43,343 nt of DNA, taken from the NCBI GenBank assembly GCA_050299555.1, contig JBNKWA010000085.1, positions 1 to 43,343 on the forward strand, in the 5' to 3' direction. Positions 8,430 to 17,767 of this stretch are shown here, in pieces. Numbering within the stretch: position 1 is the first letter of the stretch; each line of letters begins with the position of its first letter. A program made the translations under genes and the position numbers. Under the pieces are notes generated by a model that did no database searches, was not told the DNA's origin, and saw only the letters and a program-made list of their open reading frames with translations. The stretch is from JBNKWA01 sp050299555 (GTDB lineage Bacteria > Pseudomonadota > Alphaproteobacteria > Rhodobacterales > Rhodobacteraceae).

Positions 8430-8456
8430 GGTCCCGGCGCATCCGTCGCCGGGACC
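8430..8456 (+). terminator. Strong hairpin between binding protein and permease genes
   Basis: GGTCCCGGCG (8430-8439) pairs perfectly with CGCCGGGACC (8447-8456) across a seven-base loop. There is no T-run, so partial termination or protection of the upstream mRNA 3' end is more likely than full termination. Confidence 0.65.
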
Positions 8457-8495
8457 ACCCCGCCATGGTGCCGTCACCTCTGCCCGAGAGCGTTC

Positions 8496-9482
8496 ATGCC
8501 CACGAAGGCCCAAACAACTGCCGTTCCGCCGCAGATAGTGCCGCCCGGTGACCGCCGCACCTTCTGGGGCGCCCTCGCGGCATCGCCCGGCTATCGCGGC
8601 CTTTCGTCGGTTCTGCTGGACAGCCCCCGTCGCCAGTTCGCCATCCTCGTCGCCCTGCCGGTGCTTTGGGTGCTCAGTCAGCATCTGGGGCCGATGCTGC
8701 AGATGCTTTATGTCAGCGTGGTCGATGCCTATCCGGTTGCTCCGGGGCACGACCAGCACTTCACGGCTGAGAACTACACCCGGTTCTTTGGCGATTCCAT
8801 CTTCGTCCAACCCTTCATCCGCACGCTGGTCTTCGCCACCGTGCTGACGGCGACGACCTTGGTGATCACCTATCCGGTGGCCTACTTTCTGGCCCGCCAT
8901 GTCAGCCGCAAGAACCAGATGCTGTTCCTGCTCTTGCTGCTGATCCCGTTCTGGGTCGGTGAGATCGTGCGGACCTACGCGATCATGATCCTGCTGGGCA
9001 ACAACGGCGCGATCAATCTGCTGCTCAAGTCGCTTGGCCTGATCGAACGCCCCTTCCCCTTCATGTACACCAGTTTCTCGCTGTCGGTGGGGATCATATA
9101 CCTCACCTCGCTCTACATGCTGCTGCCGCTCTATTCGGCCCTGGAGAAGCTGCCCCGCAGTCTGACCGAGGCCGCGTCCGACCTCGGCGCCGGCCCCTGG
9201 ACGCGGTTCCGCCGGGTGACGCTTCCCCTGACGCTGGAGGGGATCGGATCCGGCTCGACCCTCGTCTTCCTGATCTCGACCGGCTATTACGCGACGCCGG
9301 TCCTGCTGGGCGGCCCCTCCACGACGGTCTTTGCCGAGACCATAGCGGGCTTCTTTCATGCGGCAGGCGACGAATGGCCCACCGGCGCCGCCTTTGCCAT
9401 CCTGATGTTCGTCACCGCACTCGCGATCACCGCCGCATTCCAAAAACTGATGAGTCATCTGCAGCACGGAGGCCGCAAATGA
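8496..9482 (+). CDS. ABC transporter permease, PotB type
   Basis: A 328-aa integral membrane protein with about six membrane helices after a roughly 45-residue cytoplasmic N-terminus. The EAA loop reads EAASDLGAGPWTRFRRVTLP, the contact site for the ATPase. The segment IPFWVGEIVRTYAIMILLG matches the equivalent part of spermidine/putrescine PotB-type permeases. A long periplasmic segment with GDSIFVQPFIRTL lies between the first two helices. The stop codon overlaps the start of the second permease (ATGA), so the two subunits are probably made in equal amounts and form a heterodimeric channel. Confidence 0.9.
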   Translation: MPTKAQTTAVPPQIVPPGDRRTFWGALAASPGYRGLSSVLLDSPRRQFAILVALPVLWVLSQHLGPMLQMLYVSVVDAYPVAPGHDQHFTAENYTRFFGDSIFVQPFIRTLVFATVLTATTLVITYPVAYFLARHVSRKNQMLFLLLLLIPFWVGEIVRTYAIMILLGNNGAINLLLKSLGLIERPFPFMYTSFSLSVGIIYLTSLYMLLPLYSALEKLPRSLTEAASDLGAGPWTRFRRVTLPLTLEGIGSGSTLVFLISTGYYATPVLLGGPSTTVFAETIAGFFHAAGDEWPTGAAFAILMFVTALAITAAFQKLMSHLQHGGRK

Positions 9483-10261
9483 CTCGATCGACCCGCCTGG
9501 TCATGAGCCTGATCTACTGGGCCTTCGTGGCCTACGTCTTTGTGCCGCTGGTCCTGATGGTGGTGATGGGTTTCAAGGATTCGAAATTCATCGGCTTCCC
9601 GATCAAGTCATGGACGTTGGAATGGTATGCCGGCGTCCTGGGCGATGCCGAGGTCATGGGCGCCTTTGGCTTTTCGCTGTGGATCGCACTGGTTTCGACC
9701 GCGATTTCGCTGCTGGTGGGGACCTGGATCGCGGTGCTGCTGGCGCGCACCACGTTCTGGGGCCGAAGCACCATCTATGGCCTGACCGTATTGCCGGCCC
9801 TGATCCCCGGCATCATCTCCGCCATCGCATTTCGCATCTACGCCCAGTTCTGGGGGGTAGAACCCGGCGGTGCGGCGATCATCTGGAGTCACGCCGTCCA
9901 CAATGTGCCTTTCGTCATGCTGGTCGTCGCGGCACGCCTCAGCACCTTGCCGCCAAGCCTCCTCGACGCCGCCCGCGACCTCGGCGCCGATCCACTGATC
10001 GCGTTCTTCCGGATCACCCTGCCCTACCTGCGGCCGGCACTGATCGGCGCCGGCATCTTCTGCATGCTGCTGTCATTCGACGATTTCGTGCGCTCGTTCT
10101 TCCTCGGCAGCTATGAGCCGACCCTGCCGGTCCTGATCTTCGCAAAGCTGCGTTCCGGCATGTCGCCCGAGATCAATGCCATCGCCACCGTTGTTCTTCT
10201 GCTGACCGCCGCGCTCGGCATCTGGGCCGAGCGCTCGATGCGCCGGCTGAACAAGGACTGA
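9479..10261 (+). CDS. ABC transporter permease, PotC type
   Basis: A 260-aa membrane protein with about six helices. The EAA loop reads DAARDLGADPLIAFFRITLPYLRP and the FSLWIALVSTAISLLVGTW segment matches the start of the binding-protein-dependent permease domain. The LLSFDDFVRSFFLGS motif near the C-terminus is typical of PotC-like partners. It overlaps the PotB-like gene by four bases and is followed within 20 bases by the ATPase gene. It would form the second half of the import channel. Confidence 0.9.
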   Translation: MTRSTRLVMSLIYWAFVAYVFVPLVLMVVMGFKDSKFIGFPIKSWTLEWYAGVLGDAEVMGAFGFSLWIALVSTAISLLVGTWIAVLLARTTFWGRSTIYGLTVLPALIPGIISAIAFRIYAQFWGVEPGGAAIIWSHAVHNVPFVMLVVAARLSTLPPSLLDAARDLGADPLIAFFRITLPYLRPALIGAGIFCMLLSFDDFVRSFFLGSYEPTLPVLIFAKLRSGMSPEINAIATVVLLLTAALGIWAERSMRRLNKD

Positions 10262-10280
10262 TCCCGTGAAGGACACTGCC

Positions 10281-11366
10281 ATGCAAGACGAGATCGTCCG
10301 GCTCGACGGCATCACCAAGAGGTTCGGCAATACGGTGGCGATCCACCGGCTGGACATGTCCATTCGCGAAGGCGAGTTCGTTACCTTCCTCGGCCCCTCC
10401 GGCTGCGGCAAGTCCACCACGCTGCGCATCCTCGGCGGCTTCGAGACCCCCACCGAGGGGCGCGTGATACTCGACGGCGAGGACGTGACGCCGCAGCCGC
10501 CGAACAAGCGCAAGGTCAACATGGTGTTTCAGGACTACGCGCTGTTTCCACACATGAGCGTGCGGAAGAACATTGCCTTCGGACTGGAACTGAAGGGCAT
10601 GGGTCGCGGCGCCATTGCGCGGCGCACGGACGAGCTGCTTGATCTGCTGGAACTCTCCGCACTTGGCGAACGGTGGCCGGACCAGTTGTCGGGCGGACAG
10701 CGGCAGCGGGTGGCACTGGCCCGCGCGCTGGCCCCCGACCCGGCGCTGCTGCTGCTGGACGAACCTCTGGGCGCACTGGACGCCAAGCTGCGCGGTCAGG
10801 TGCAGGCCGAACTGAAGGACCTTCAGCGCCGCACCTCGAAGACGTTCTTCTTCGTGACCCACGATCAGGACGAGGCATTGACCATGTCCGACCGCATCGT
10901 GGTCATGAACCGGGGCCGGGTCGAACAGGACGGCACGCCGGAAGAGCTGTACTTCAATCCCGCTTCACGTTTCGTGGCGGACTTCGTGGGCGAAACCAAC
11001 CTTATCGAGGGCACCGTTCGTTCGATCGCGGGACGCGAAGCGGTGCTCGACTGGCAGGGCCACAGCCTGCGGGGCCGCGCGCCGCTCATCGACACGCCCG
11101 CCACGGGTTCCGTTGTTGCTGCCTCGATCCGCCTGGAAAAGCTGCGAATTTCGGCCGATGAACCCGACCTTGCAAACAGGCTGCAGGCGACGGTAAGCAA
11201 GGTGATCTTCAAAGGCAGCCGCAGCGAACTATGGCTGGACCTGGCCGGCACCCAGGCCCGACTTGGGATGCGTGCCTACGCCGACACCGTGCTGGCCCGC
11301 GGTCTGGGAGAAGGACCGGTCTGGGTGGGTTGGGCGGCCGAGGATATGGCGGTGCTCAGGGACTAG
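10281..11366 (+). CDS. ABC transporter ATP-binding protein, PotA type
   Basis: A 361-aa ATPase. Walker A is GPSGCGKST, the signature is LSGGQRQRVALARAL, and Walker B is LLLLDEPLGALD, followed by a switch His in FVTHDQDEAL. The last 110 residues form a TOBE-type domain, as in polyamine and iron importers. I chose the ATG at 10281 because AAGGA sits seven bases before it; a GTG at 10266 in the same frame has a poorer ribosome site. The enzyme powers the importer encoded just upstream and is the last gene of the catabolic operon. The convergent regulator gene ends only 35 bases away. Confidence 0.92.
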   Translation: MQDEIVRLDGITKRFGNTVAIHRLDMSIREGEFVTFLGPSGCGKSTTLRILGGFETPTEGRVILDGEDVTPQPPNKRKVNMVFQDYALFPHMSVRKNIAFGLELKGMGRGAIARRTDELLDLLELSALGERWPDQLSGGQRQRVALARALAPDPALLLLDEPLGALDAKLRGQVQAELKDLQRRTSKTFFFVTHDQDEALTMSDRIVVMNRGRVEQDGTPEELYFNPASRFVADFVGETNLIEGTVRSIAGREAVLDWQGHSLRGRAPLIDTPATGSVVAASIRLEKLRISADEPDLANRLQATVSKVIFKGSRSELWLDLAGTQARLGMRAYADTVLARGLGEGPVWVGWAAEDMAVLRD

Positions 11367-11401
11367 CCTGCTACCGGCACGGGACACGATGCCGCCGCGC
11401 C

Positions 11402-12043
11402 CTAGTCGCCTGGTTTCCCTCCGGCCAATTGCCACGAATAGTAATAGGCGATGGCCTGCGCCCGGTTCCTGACCGCCAGCTTGTCATAGATATTCGACAG
11501 GTGAAATTTGACCGTGTTGGCGGAAATCTCCAACTGCTTGGACAGGTCCCGATTCGACAGCCCCTTGGCCAAGGCTTCCAGGATCGCCCGCTCCTTGCGC
11601 GAAAGGCTCTGAATGGGGTTCCGGTTCATCTTTCGCACATCGACAAACGGAAAGACCATCCGGCCCGCCGCAACATCGGCGCAGGTCGCCAGCAATGCCT
11701 CGACCGCACCGGAACGCGACGCGAAGCCGGCAGCCCCGGCCTGCATCGCCAGTCGCGGCAGCTCACCCGTATCGTCGCCGTAGACAACCAGCCTCGGCGC
11801 ATTCTCTTGATCGCGCAGCACCTCGATCAGCCGCGCGCCGCCAAGTACCGGCAGGTTCCAGTCGATCACGCCGACCCGCACCGGCACCCGCATCACCGCA
11901 CCCAGGAAGCCCTCGGCGGTGGCCGACGTGGCCACCAGGGAAAACCGTGCGTCCCGTTCGAAGATCTCGGACATGGCCGACAGCACCAGTTGGCTGCTGT
12001 CGGCCAGCATGACGCTGATCGGTCCACCACTGTCGATTGCCAT
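11402..12043 (-). CDS. LuxR/NarL-type response regulator with atypical receiver
   Basis: A 213-aa protein: receiver domain (about 8-125) and LuxR helix-turn-helix (about 147-205, LSRKERAILEALAKGLSNRDLSKQL then SANTVKFHLSNIYDKL). The phosphorylatable Asp61 is present in VIDWNLP. Other conserved receiver positions have changed: the usual acidic pair is only Asp15 (LADSSQ), the Thr/Ser switch is Tyr88 (VVYGDD), and the invariant Lys is replaced in GFASRSG. Phosphorylation may thus be absent or unusual. I chose the ATG at 12043, not one at 12088, because the receiver fold starts right after it. It is divergent from the serine-cycle operon, with operator-like repeats between them, so it probably controls that operon and itself. 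Confidence 0.85.
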   Translation of the reverse strand: MAIDSGGPISVMLADSSQLVLSAMSEIFERDARFSLVATSATAEGFLGAVMRVPVRVGVIDWNLPVLGGARLIEVLRDQENAPRLVVYGDDTGELPRLAMQAGAAGFASRSGAVEALLATCADVAAGRMVFPFVDVRKMNRNPIQSLSRKERAILEALAKGLSNRDLSKQLEISANTVKFHLSNIYDKLAVRNRAQAIAYYYSWQLAGGKPGD

Positions 12044-12235
12044 CCTCAAACCTATCCTTTCAGGTAGGGTTTTGGAAGACTTTGGCATCTATCCCCACCT
12101 GTTTGGATAGTTTTAAGCCACCCAAACAGATGCCCTATTGCTGTAGTAACTTACGTTGCGGCAACTCGCAATTGGCGCTTCATTCTCCACCCAAGCCGGC
12201 CGCTCGGTCTGGCTGCCAAGGAGGAGACCCGCCCC
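12044..12235. promoter_or_regulatory. Divergent promoter region of the LuxR regulator and the serine-cycle operon
   Basis: This 192-bp region has the lowest GC of the neighbourhood. CTGTTTGG (12099-12106) and CCAAACAG (12122-12129) form a perfect 8-bp inverted repeat with a 15-bp spacer. A looser one, AACCTA (12049-12054) against TAGGGTT (12065-12071), lies near the regulator start. They are candidate binding sites for the LuxR regulator. An AAGGAGGAG ribosome site just before 12236 supports the GTG start of the aminotransferase. Confidence 0.6.
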
Positions 12236-13480
12236 GTGAGCGCACACATTTTCCCCCGACTGGTGATCCCGGAAACGCTGGCCGCCGGCCCGGGGCCGGG
12301 CAATACCGATGCGCGCGTGCTCGCCGCCTTTGCCAACGCTGGCGTCGCCGATCACATGCAGGGCGATGTGCTGCGCGGGATGATCGAGTGCAAGCTGATG
12401 CTGCGCAAGATCTGGGGCACCGATAACACCTACACCTTCGGGGTCGCCGGAACCGGCTGGAGCGGGCTGGACGCGATGTTCTCGGCGGTGATGCCGGGCG
12501 ACACTGTGGTGGCCTTCGTCAACGGAACCTTTTCCGGCATCGACGCGCTGACGCTGCGGACCAAGGCCGCCACCCGGGCCGAACTGGCCGCCTCGCCGCT
12601 GGACCCGCAGGCCGCAAGCGTCACCGCGATCGAAGTGCCGCACGGCACTTCGGTCACCGGCGAGGTCGTCGAGGCTGCCCTGGCGCAGCACAAGCCGAAA
12701 TGGGCCTTCATGGCCCATTGGGAGACCGGTTCGGGCCGGATCAACGACATCCGCGGCTTCTCGGATGCCTGCGAGCGCCACGGGGTCATGGGCCTCGTCG
12801 ATGCGGTGTCATCGTTGGGCGTCGCCGATTTTTCGATCGACGACTACCCGGGCGTGGCCGGCTGGGCCTCGTGCCCGCAAAAGGGCCTGTGCTGCCTGCC
12901 GCTCACCTATGCCCCGGTCAGCTTCACCGACGCCTATATCGCATCGCTGAAATCCACCGGCACGTACACCTACGTGCACAATCCGATCCTCGAGGCACGG
13001 CACTGGGGCATCGTCGATGGCCGCGACGTCGAGAAGGGAACCTATCACCGGACCCACTCCGGCTATGCGGTTGCCGCGTTCCATGAATCGCTGCGGCTGA
13101 CCCTGCAGCAAGGCGTCGCCGAACGCGCGGCCGCCTACACGCAGCACGAGGCGGCGTTGCGGGAGGCGGTCACCGCGCTCGGCTGCAAGGTGACGTCGAA
13201 CATGACCAGCCTGGTGGTCCTGAACCTGCCCGATGCCCTTGCCGGGCGCGAGATGGAGCTGGTCCAGGCCTGCCGGGCCGAAGGCTTCGGTATCTGGCCG
13301 ACGCTCTCGGCGCCGGTACAGGTTCGCATCGGCATCCTCAACCAGCTTACCCCCGGCGCCATCCGCGAGATCGTCCGGCGCTTCGCCGGGGCGATGCGCG
13401 CCATGGGCGCCGACGTGGACCCCGGCGTCGCGTCGGGCTGCCTTGACAGGCACTACGCAGAAGCGATTGCCGCGCAGTAG
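12236..13480 (+). CDS. sgaA: Serine-glyoxylate aminotransferase
   Basis: A 414-aa class V, PLP-dependent aminotransferase. It transfers the amino group of serine to glyoxylate, giving hydroxypyruvate and glycine, a key step of the serine cycle. The N-terminal GPGPGNTDARVL motif is typical of alanine/serine-glyoxylate aminotransferases. The PLP-binding Lys is probably K216 in SCPQKGLCCLP, and the preceding VDAVSSLGVADF holds the cofactor-contacting Asp. The start is GTG with a strong AAGGAGGAG nine bases upstream. It opens an operon with malate-CoA ligase, hydroxypyruvate reductase and malyl-CoA lyase, which makes the serine-cycle role much more likely than a purine or photorespiratory one. 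Confidence 0.92.
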   Translation: MSAHIFPRLVIPETLAAGPGPGNTDARVLAAFANAGVADHMQGDVLRGMIECKLMLRKIWGTDNTYTFGVAGTGWSGLDAMFSAVMPGDTVVAFVNGTFSGIDALTLRTKAATRAELAASPLDPQAASVTAIEVPHGTSVTGEVVEAALAQHKPKWAFMAHWETGSGRINDIRGFSDACERHGVMGLVDAVSSLGVADFSIDDYPGVAGWASCPQKGLCCLPLTYAPVSFTDAYIASLKSTGTYTYVHNPILEARHWGIVDGRDVEKGTYHRTHSGYAVAAFHESLRLTLQQGVAERAAAYTQHEAALREAVTALGCKVTSNMTSLVVLNLPDALAGREMELVQACRAEGFGIWPTLSAPVQVRIGILNQLTPGAIREIVRRFAGAMRAMGADVDPGVASGCLDRHYAEAIAAQ

Positions 13481-13490
13481 GGAGGCAGGG

Positions 13491-14686
<1,196 letters not shown>

Positions 14687-14690
<4 letters not shown>

Positions 14691-15577
14691 GCATTCTTCT
14701 CGACCGCAATACCCGGGTCATCGTCCAGGGCATTACCGGGCGCATCGCACGGTTTCACACCCGGGAAATGATCGACTACGGAACCAATGTCGTGGGCGGC
14801 GTGGTGCCCGGCAAGGGCGGCGCAACCGTCGAAGGCGTACCGGTGTTCGATACGGTCAAGCAGGCCGTCGCCGCAACCGGCGCCGATGCAAGTCTGGTCT
14901 TCGTGCCCCCGCCCTTTGCCGCCGACAGCATCATGGAGGCCGCCGATGCGGGCATCCGCTATTGCGTCTGCATTACCGATGGGATCCCGGCCCAGGACAT
15001 GATCCGCGTCAAGCGCTACATGTGGCGCTACCCCAGGGAGCGGCGGATGCTGCTCACCGGGCCGAACTGCGCCGGCACGATCTCGCCGGGAAAGGCGCTG
15101 CTGGGCATCATGCCGGGACATATCTACCTGCCCGGGCATGTCGGCATCATCGGCCGGTCAGGCACGCTGGGCTACGAGGCCGCGTCGCAGCTAAAGGCGT
15201 GCGGTCTCGGCGTTTCGACCAGCGTCGGCATCGGCGGCGATCCGATCAACGGCTCGTCGTTCCGCGACATCCTTGCGCTGTTCGAGGCCGATGACGACAC
15301 TCATGCGATTGCGATGATCGGCGAGATCGGCGGCCCCCAGGAGGCCGAAGCCGCCGAGTACATCCGCAGCCATGTCAGCAAGCCCGTGGTCGCCTATGTG
15401 GCCGGCCTGACCGCACCCAAGGGGCGCACCATGGGCCATGCCGGGGCGATCATCTCGGCCTTTGGCGAAAGCGCTTCGGAAAAGGTGGAGATCCTTTCCG
15501 CCGCCGGCGTCGCGGTTGCCGAAAACCCCGCCGTCATCGGCGAGACGATCGCTCAGGTCATGAAGAGGGCGGCCTGA
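14687..15577 (+). CDS. mtkB: Malate-CoA ligase alpha subunit
   Basis: A 296-aa SucD-like subunit. The N-terminal CoA-binding Rossmann domain has VIVQGITGRIARFHTREMI. The phosphohistidine is expected in the GHAGAIISAF segment near residue 245. With MtkA it forms the heteromeric ligase that activates malate. It overlaps mtkA by ATGA, and its own TGA shares one base with the ATG of the next gene, so the three genes are translationally coupled. Length and motifs are normal for the family. Confidence 0.92.
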
Positions 15578-16548
15578 TGGCGAAACCTTCGGTTTTCGTG
15601 ACCCGGCGCTGGCCCGCCGCCGTCGAAGCGCTGCTGACACGCAACTACAACGCGGTTCTGAACACCGGCGACAAGCCGCTCAGCGTGGGCGAGCTGCGCG
15701 CGGCGCTGAAGACCTATGACGCGGTGCTGCCCACCGTCACCGACACGCTGAGCGCCGAGGTGCTGGATCAACCCGGCGCGCGGACCAGGATCCTGGCCAA
15801 TTTCGGCGTCGGCTACAGCCATATCTGCGAGCCGGCAGCGCGCGGTCTCGGGATCACCGTGACCAACACGCCGGACGTGCTGTCGGAATGCACCGCCGAC
15901 CTGGCGATGACGTTGTTGCTGATGGTGGCGCGGCGTGCCGGCGACGGCGAGCGCGAGTTGCGCGCCGGCGCCTGGCGGGGGTGGCGGCCGACGCATCTGA
16001 TCGGCACCAAGGTCAGCGGCAAGACGCTGGGCATCATCGGCTACGGCCGCATCGGCCGGCAGATGGCGCGGCGCGCCCATCACGGGTTCGGCATGAAGAT
16101 CGTCGTCTTCAATCGCAGCCCGGTGGCGCCCGAGACACTGGCCGAATGCGGCGCGGTGCAGGCCGCCAGCATCGACGAGATGCTGCCGCGGTGCGACTTC
16201 GTCTCGCTGCACTGCCCGGGCGGCGCCGCCAACCGGCACCTGATCGACGCCCGGCGGCTCGATCTGATGCGACCGGATGCCTTCCTGATCAACACCGCTC
16301 GCGGCGAGGTCGTGGACGAGGCAGCCTTGGTGCAGGCGCTGATGTTCGAGACCATCGGCGGCGCAGCGCTTGACGTGTTCGACGGCGAGCCGCGGGTCAA
16401 CCCGGCCCTTCTGCAGTGCGACAACGTGGTGCTCCTGCCTCATCTGGGCAGCGCCACACGCGAGGCGCGCGAGGCAATGGGCTACCGGGTCCTCGACAAT
16501 CTCGGCGATTTCTTTGCCGGCCGCGATCCGCGCGACCGCGTGATCTGA
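15577..16548 (+). CDS. hprA: Hydroxypyruvate / glyoxylate reductase (D-2-hydroxyacid dehydrogenase family)
   Basis: A 323-aa NAD(P)-dependent dehydrogenase. The cofactor motif is GIIGYGRIGRQMARRA near residue 150. The catalytic Arg-Glu-His set is visible as NTARGEVVDEAAL (Arg), FDGEPRVNPALL (Glu) and LPHLGSATREAREAM (His). In the serine cycle it reduces hydroxypyruvate from the aminotransferase to glycerate; many members also reduce glyoxylate. The operon position between mtkB and the malyl-CoA lyase gene supports this. No glycerate kinase gene follows, so that step must be encoded elsewhere. Confidence 0.88.
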   Translation: MAKPSVFVTRRWPAAVEALLTRNYNAVLNTGDKPLSVGELRAALKTYDAVLPTVTDTLSAEVLDQPGARTRILANFGVGYSHICEPAARGLGITVTNTPDVLSECTADLAMTLLLMVARRAGDGERELRAGAWRGWRPTHLIGTKVSGKTLGIIGYGRIGRQMARRAHHGFGMKIVVFNRSPVAPETLAECGAVQAASIDEMLPRCDFVSLHCPGGAANRHLIDARRLDLMRPDAFLINTARGEVVDEAALVQALMFETIGGAALDVFDGEPRVNPALLQCDNVVLLPHLGSATREAREAMGYRVLDNLGDFFAGRDPRDRVI

Positions 16549-16603
16549 TCAACGTGCCCCCCAGTCGGCTGCAACGCCGGCCCCCTCCGATGGAGAAATG
16601 CCG

Positions 16604-17617
16604 ATGAGCTTCCATACCGTCGACCAGGCCCCCGGCCGGCTGAACCGTAGCGAACTGGCCGTTCCGGGCAGCCAGCCGGACCTGTTCGAGAAGGCCGCGC
16701 AGTCCGATGCCGATGTGATCTTCCTCGATCTGGAGGACGCGGTGGCCCCGGACGAAAAGGAACAGGCGCGCAGGAACGTGATCCGCGCCCTGAACGAGAT
16801 CGACTGGGGCGCCAAGTCCATGTCGGTGCGCATCAACGGGCTCGACACCCACTTCATGTACCGGGACGTCGTGGACGTCGTGGAACAGGCGGGCGAGCGG
16901 CTCGACCTGATCATGATCCCCAAGGTCGGCACCGCCGCCGACGTCTATGCCGTCGACATGATGGTGACCCAGATCGAGAGCGCGCGCGGCTACAAGAAGC
17001 GGATCGGCTTCGAGCACATCATCGAAACCGCGCTGGGGATGCAGAACGTCCACGCCATCGCCGCGGCATCAGGGCGCAACGAAAGCCTGCATTTCGGCGT
17101 CGCCGACTACGCCGCCAGCACCCGCGCCCGCACCACGATCATCGGCGGCGTCAACCCGGACTATTCTGTCCTGACCGACCCCGGCAACGACGGCAGCCGC
17201 GACCTGCACTGGGGCGACATGTGGCACTATGCGCTGGCCCGGATGGTGGTCGCCGCCCGCGCCAATGGCCTGCGCCCGGTGGATGGTCCGTTCGGAGACT
17301 TCAAGGATCCCGACGGCTATCGTGCCTCGGCCAGACGTGCCGCGGTGCTGGGCTGCGAGGGCAAGTGGGCGATTCATCCCAGCCAGATCGCGCTTGCCAA
17401 CGAGGTGATGAGCCCGTCGGACGCCGAGGTCAAAAAGGCGCAGCGCATCCTGGAGGCGATGGCGGCAGCCGAAGCCGCCGGCAAGGGGGCGGTGTCGCTG
17501 GACGGACGGCTGATCGACTATGCCTCGATCCGCCAGGCCGAGGTGCTGGTGGCCAAGGCCCGCCAGATTTCCAGCCCGGCCAAGGCAGTCGCGAAAAGCC
17601 TGGAACCGGTTGCCTAG
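16604..17617 (+). CDS. mcl: L-malyl-CoA lyase (CitE/HpcH superfamily)
   Basis: A 337-aa aldolase that splits malyl-CoA into acetyl-CoA and glyoxylate, closing the serine cycle. Conserved parts include RSELAVPGSQP at the start, DVIFLDLEDAVAPDEK with metal-binding acids, SVRINGLDTHFMYRDVVD and EGKWAIHPSQIALANEV. The sequence looks closer to Methylobacterium-type malyl-CoA lyase than to the Rhodobacter malyl/methylmalyl-CoA lyase (from memory of both families). I prefer the ATG at 16604 because GGAG at 16592-16595 lies eight bases upstream; an ATG at 16598 is too near that site. It is the last gene of the operon, 55 bases after hprA. Confidence 0.93.
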   Translation: MSFHTVDQAPGRLNRSELAVPGSQPDLFEKAAQSDADVIFLDLEDAVAPDEKEQARRNVIRALNEIDWGAKSMSVRINGLDTHFMYRDVVDVVEQAGERLDLIMIPKVGTAADVYAVDMMVTQIESARGYKKRIGFEHIIETALGMQNVHAIAAASGRNESLHFGVADYAASTRARTTIIGGVNPDYSVLTDPGNDGSRDLHWGDMWHYALARMVVAARANGLRPVDGPFGDFKDPDGYRASARRAAVLGCEGKWAIHPSQIALANEVMSPSDAEVKKAQRILEAMAAAEAAGKGAVSLDGRLIDYASIRQAEVLVAKARQISSPAKAVAKSLEPVA

Positions 17618-17748
17618 GGCCGAAGCCGGATCACATTGGAGCGCTGAACACCTTCGCGAAGCGCCAGGTCGCCGCACGGCCTTTGCCGAGGCCAAGCCAA
17701 CCGACGCCGAAGGAACGCCCTGCTGCGGATGCCGCGGGGGGCCTGGCA

Positions 17749-17767
17749 CCGGGGCTTCACGCCCCGG
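17749..17767. terminator. Hairpin between convergent mcl and sensor kinase genes
   Basis: CCGGGGC (17749-17755) pairs with GCCCCGG (17761-17767) across TTCAC, and the stem includes the stop codon of the sensor kinase. There is no T-run, so a bidirectional terminator role is only likely, not certain. Confidence 0.5.

Noticed and set aside
7785..9467. A 560-codon open frame on the minus strand
   Set aside because: It lies opposite the ABC binding protein and permease genes and reads as low-complexity Arg/Gly/Ala/Asp sequence without domains.
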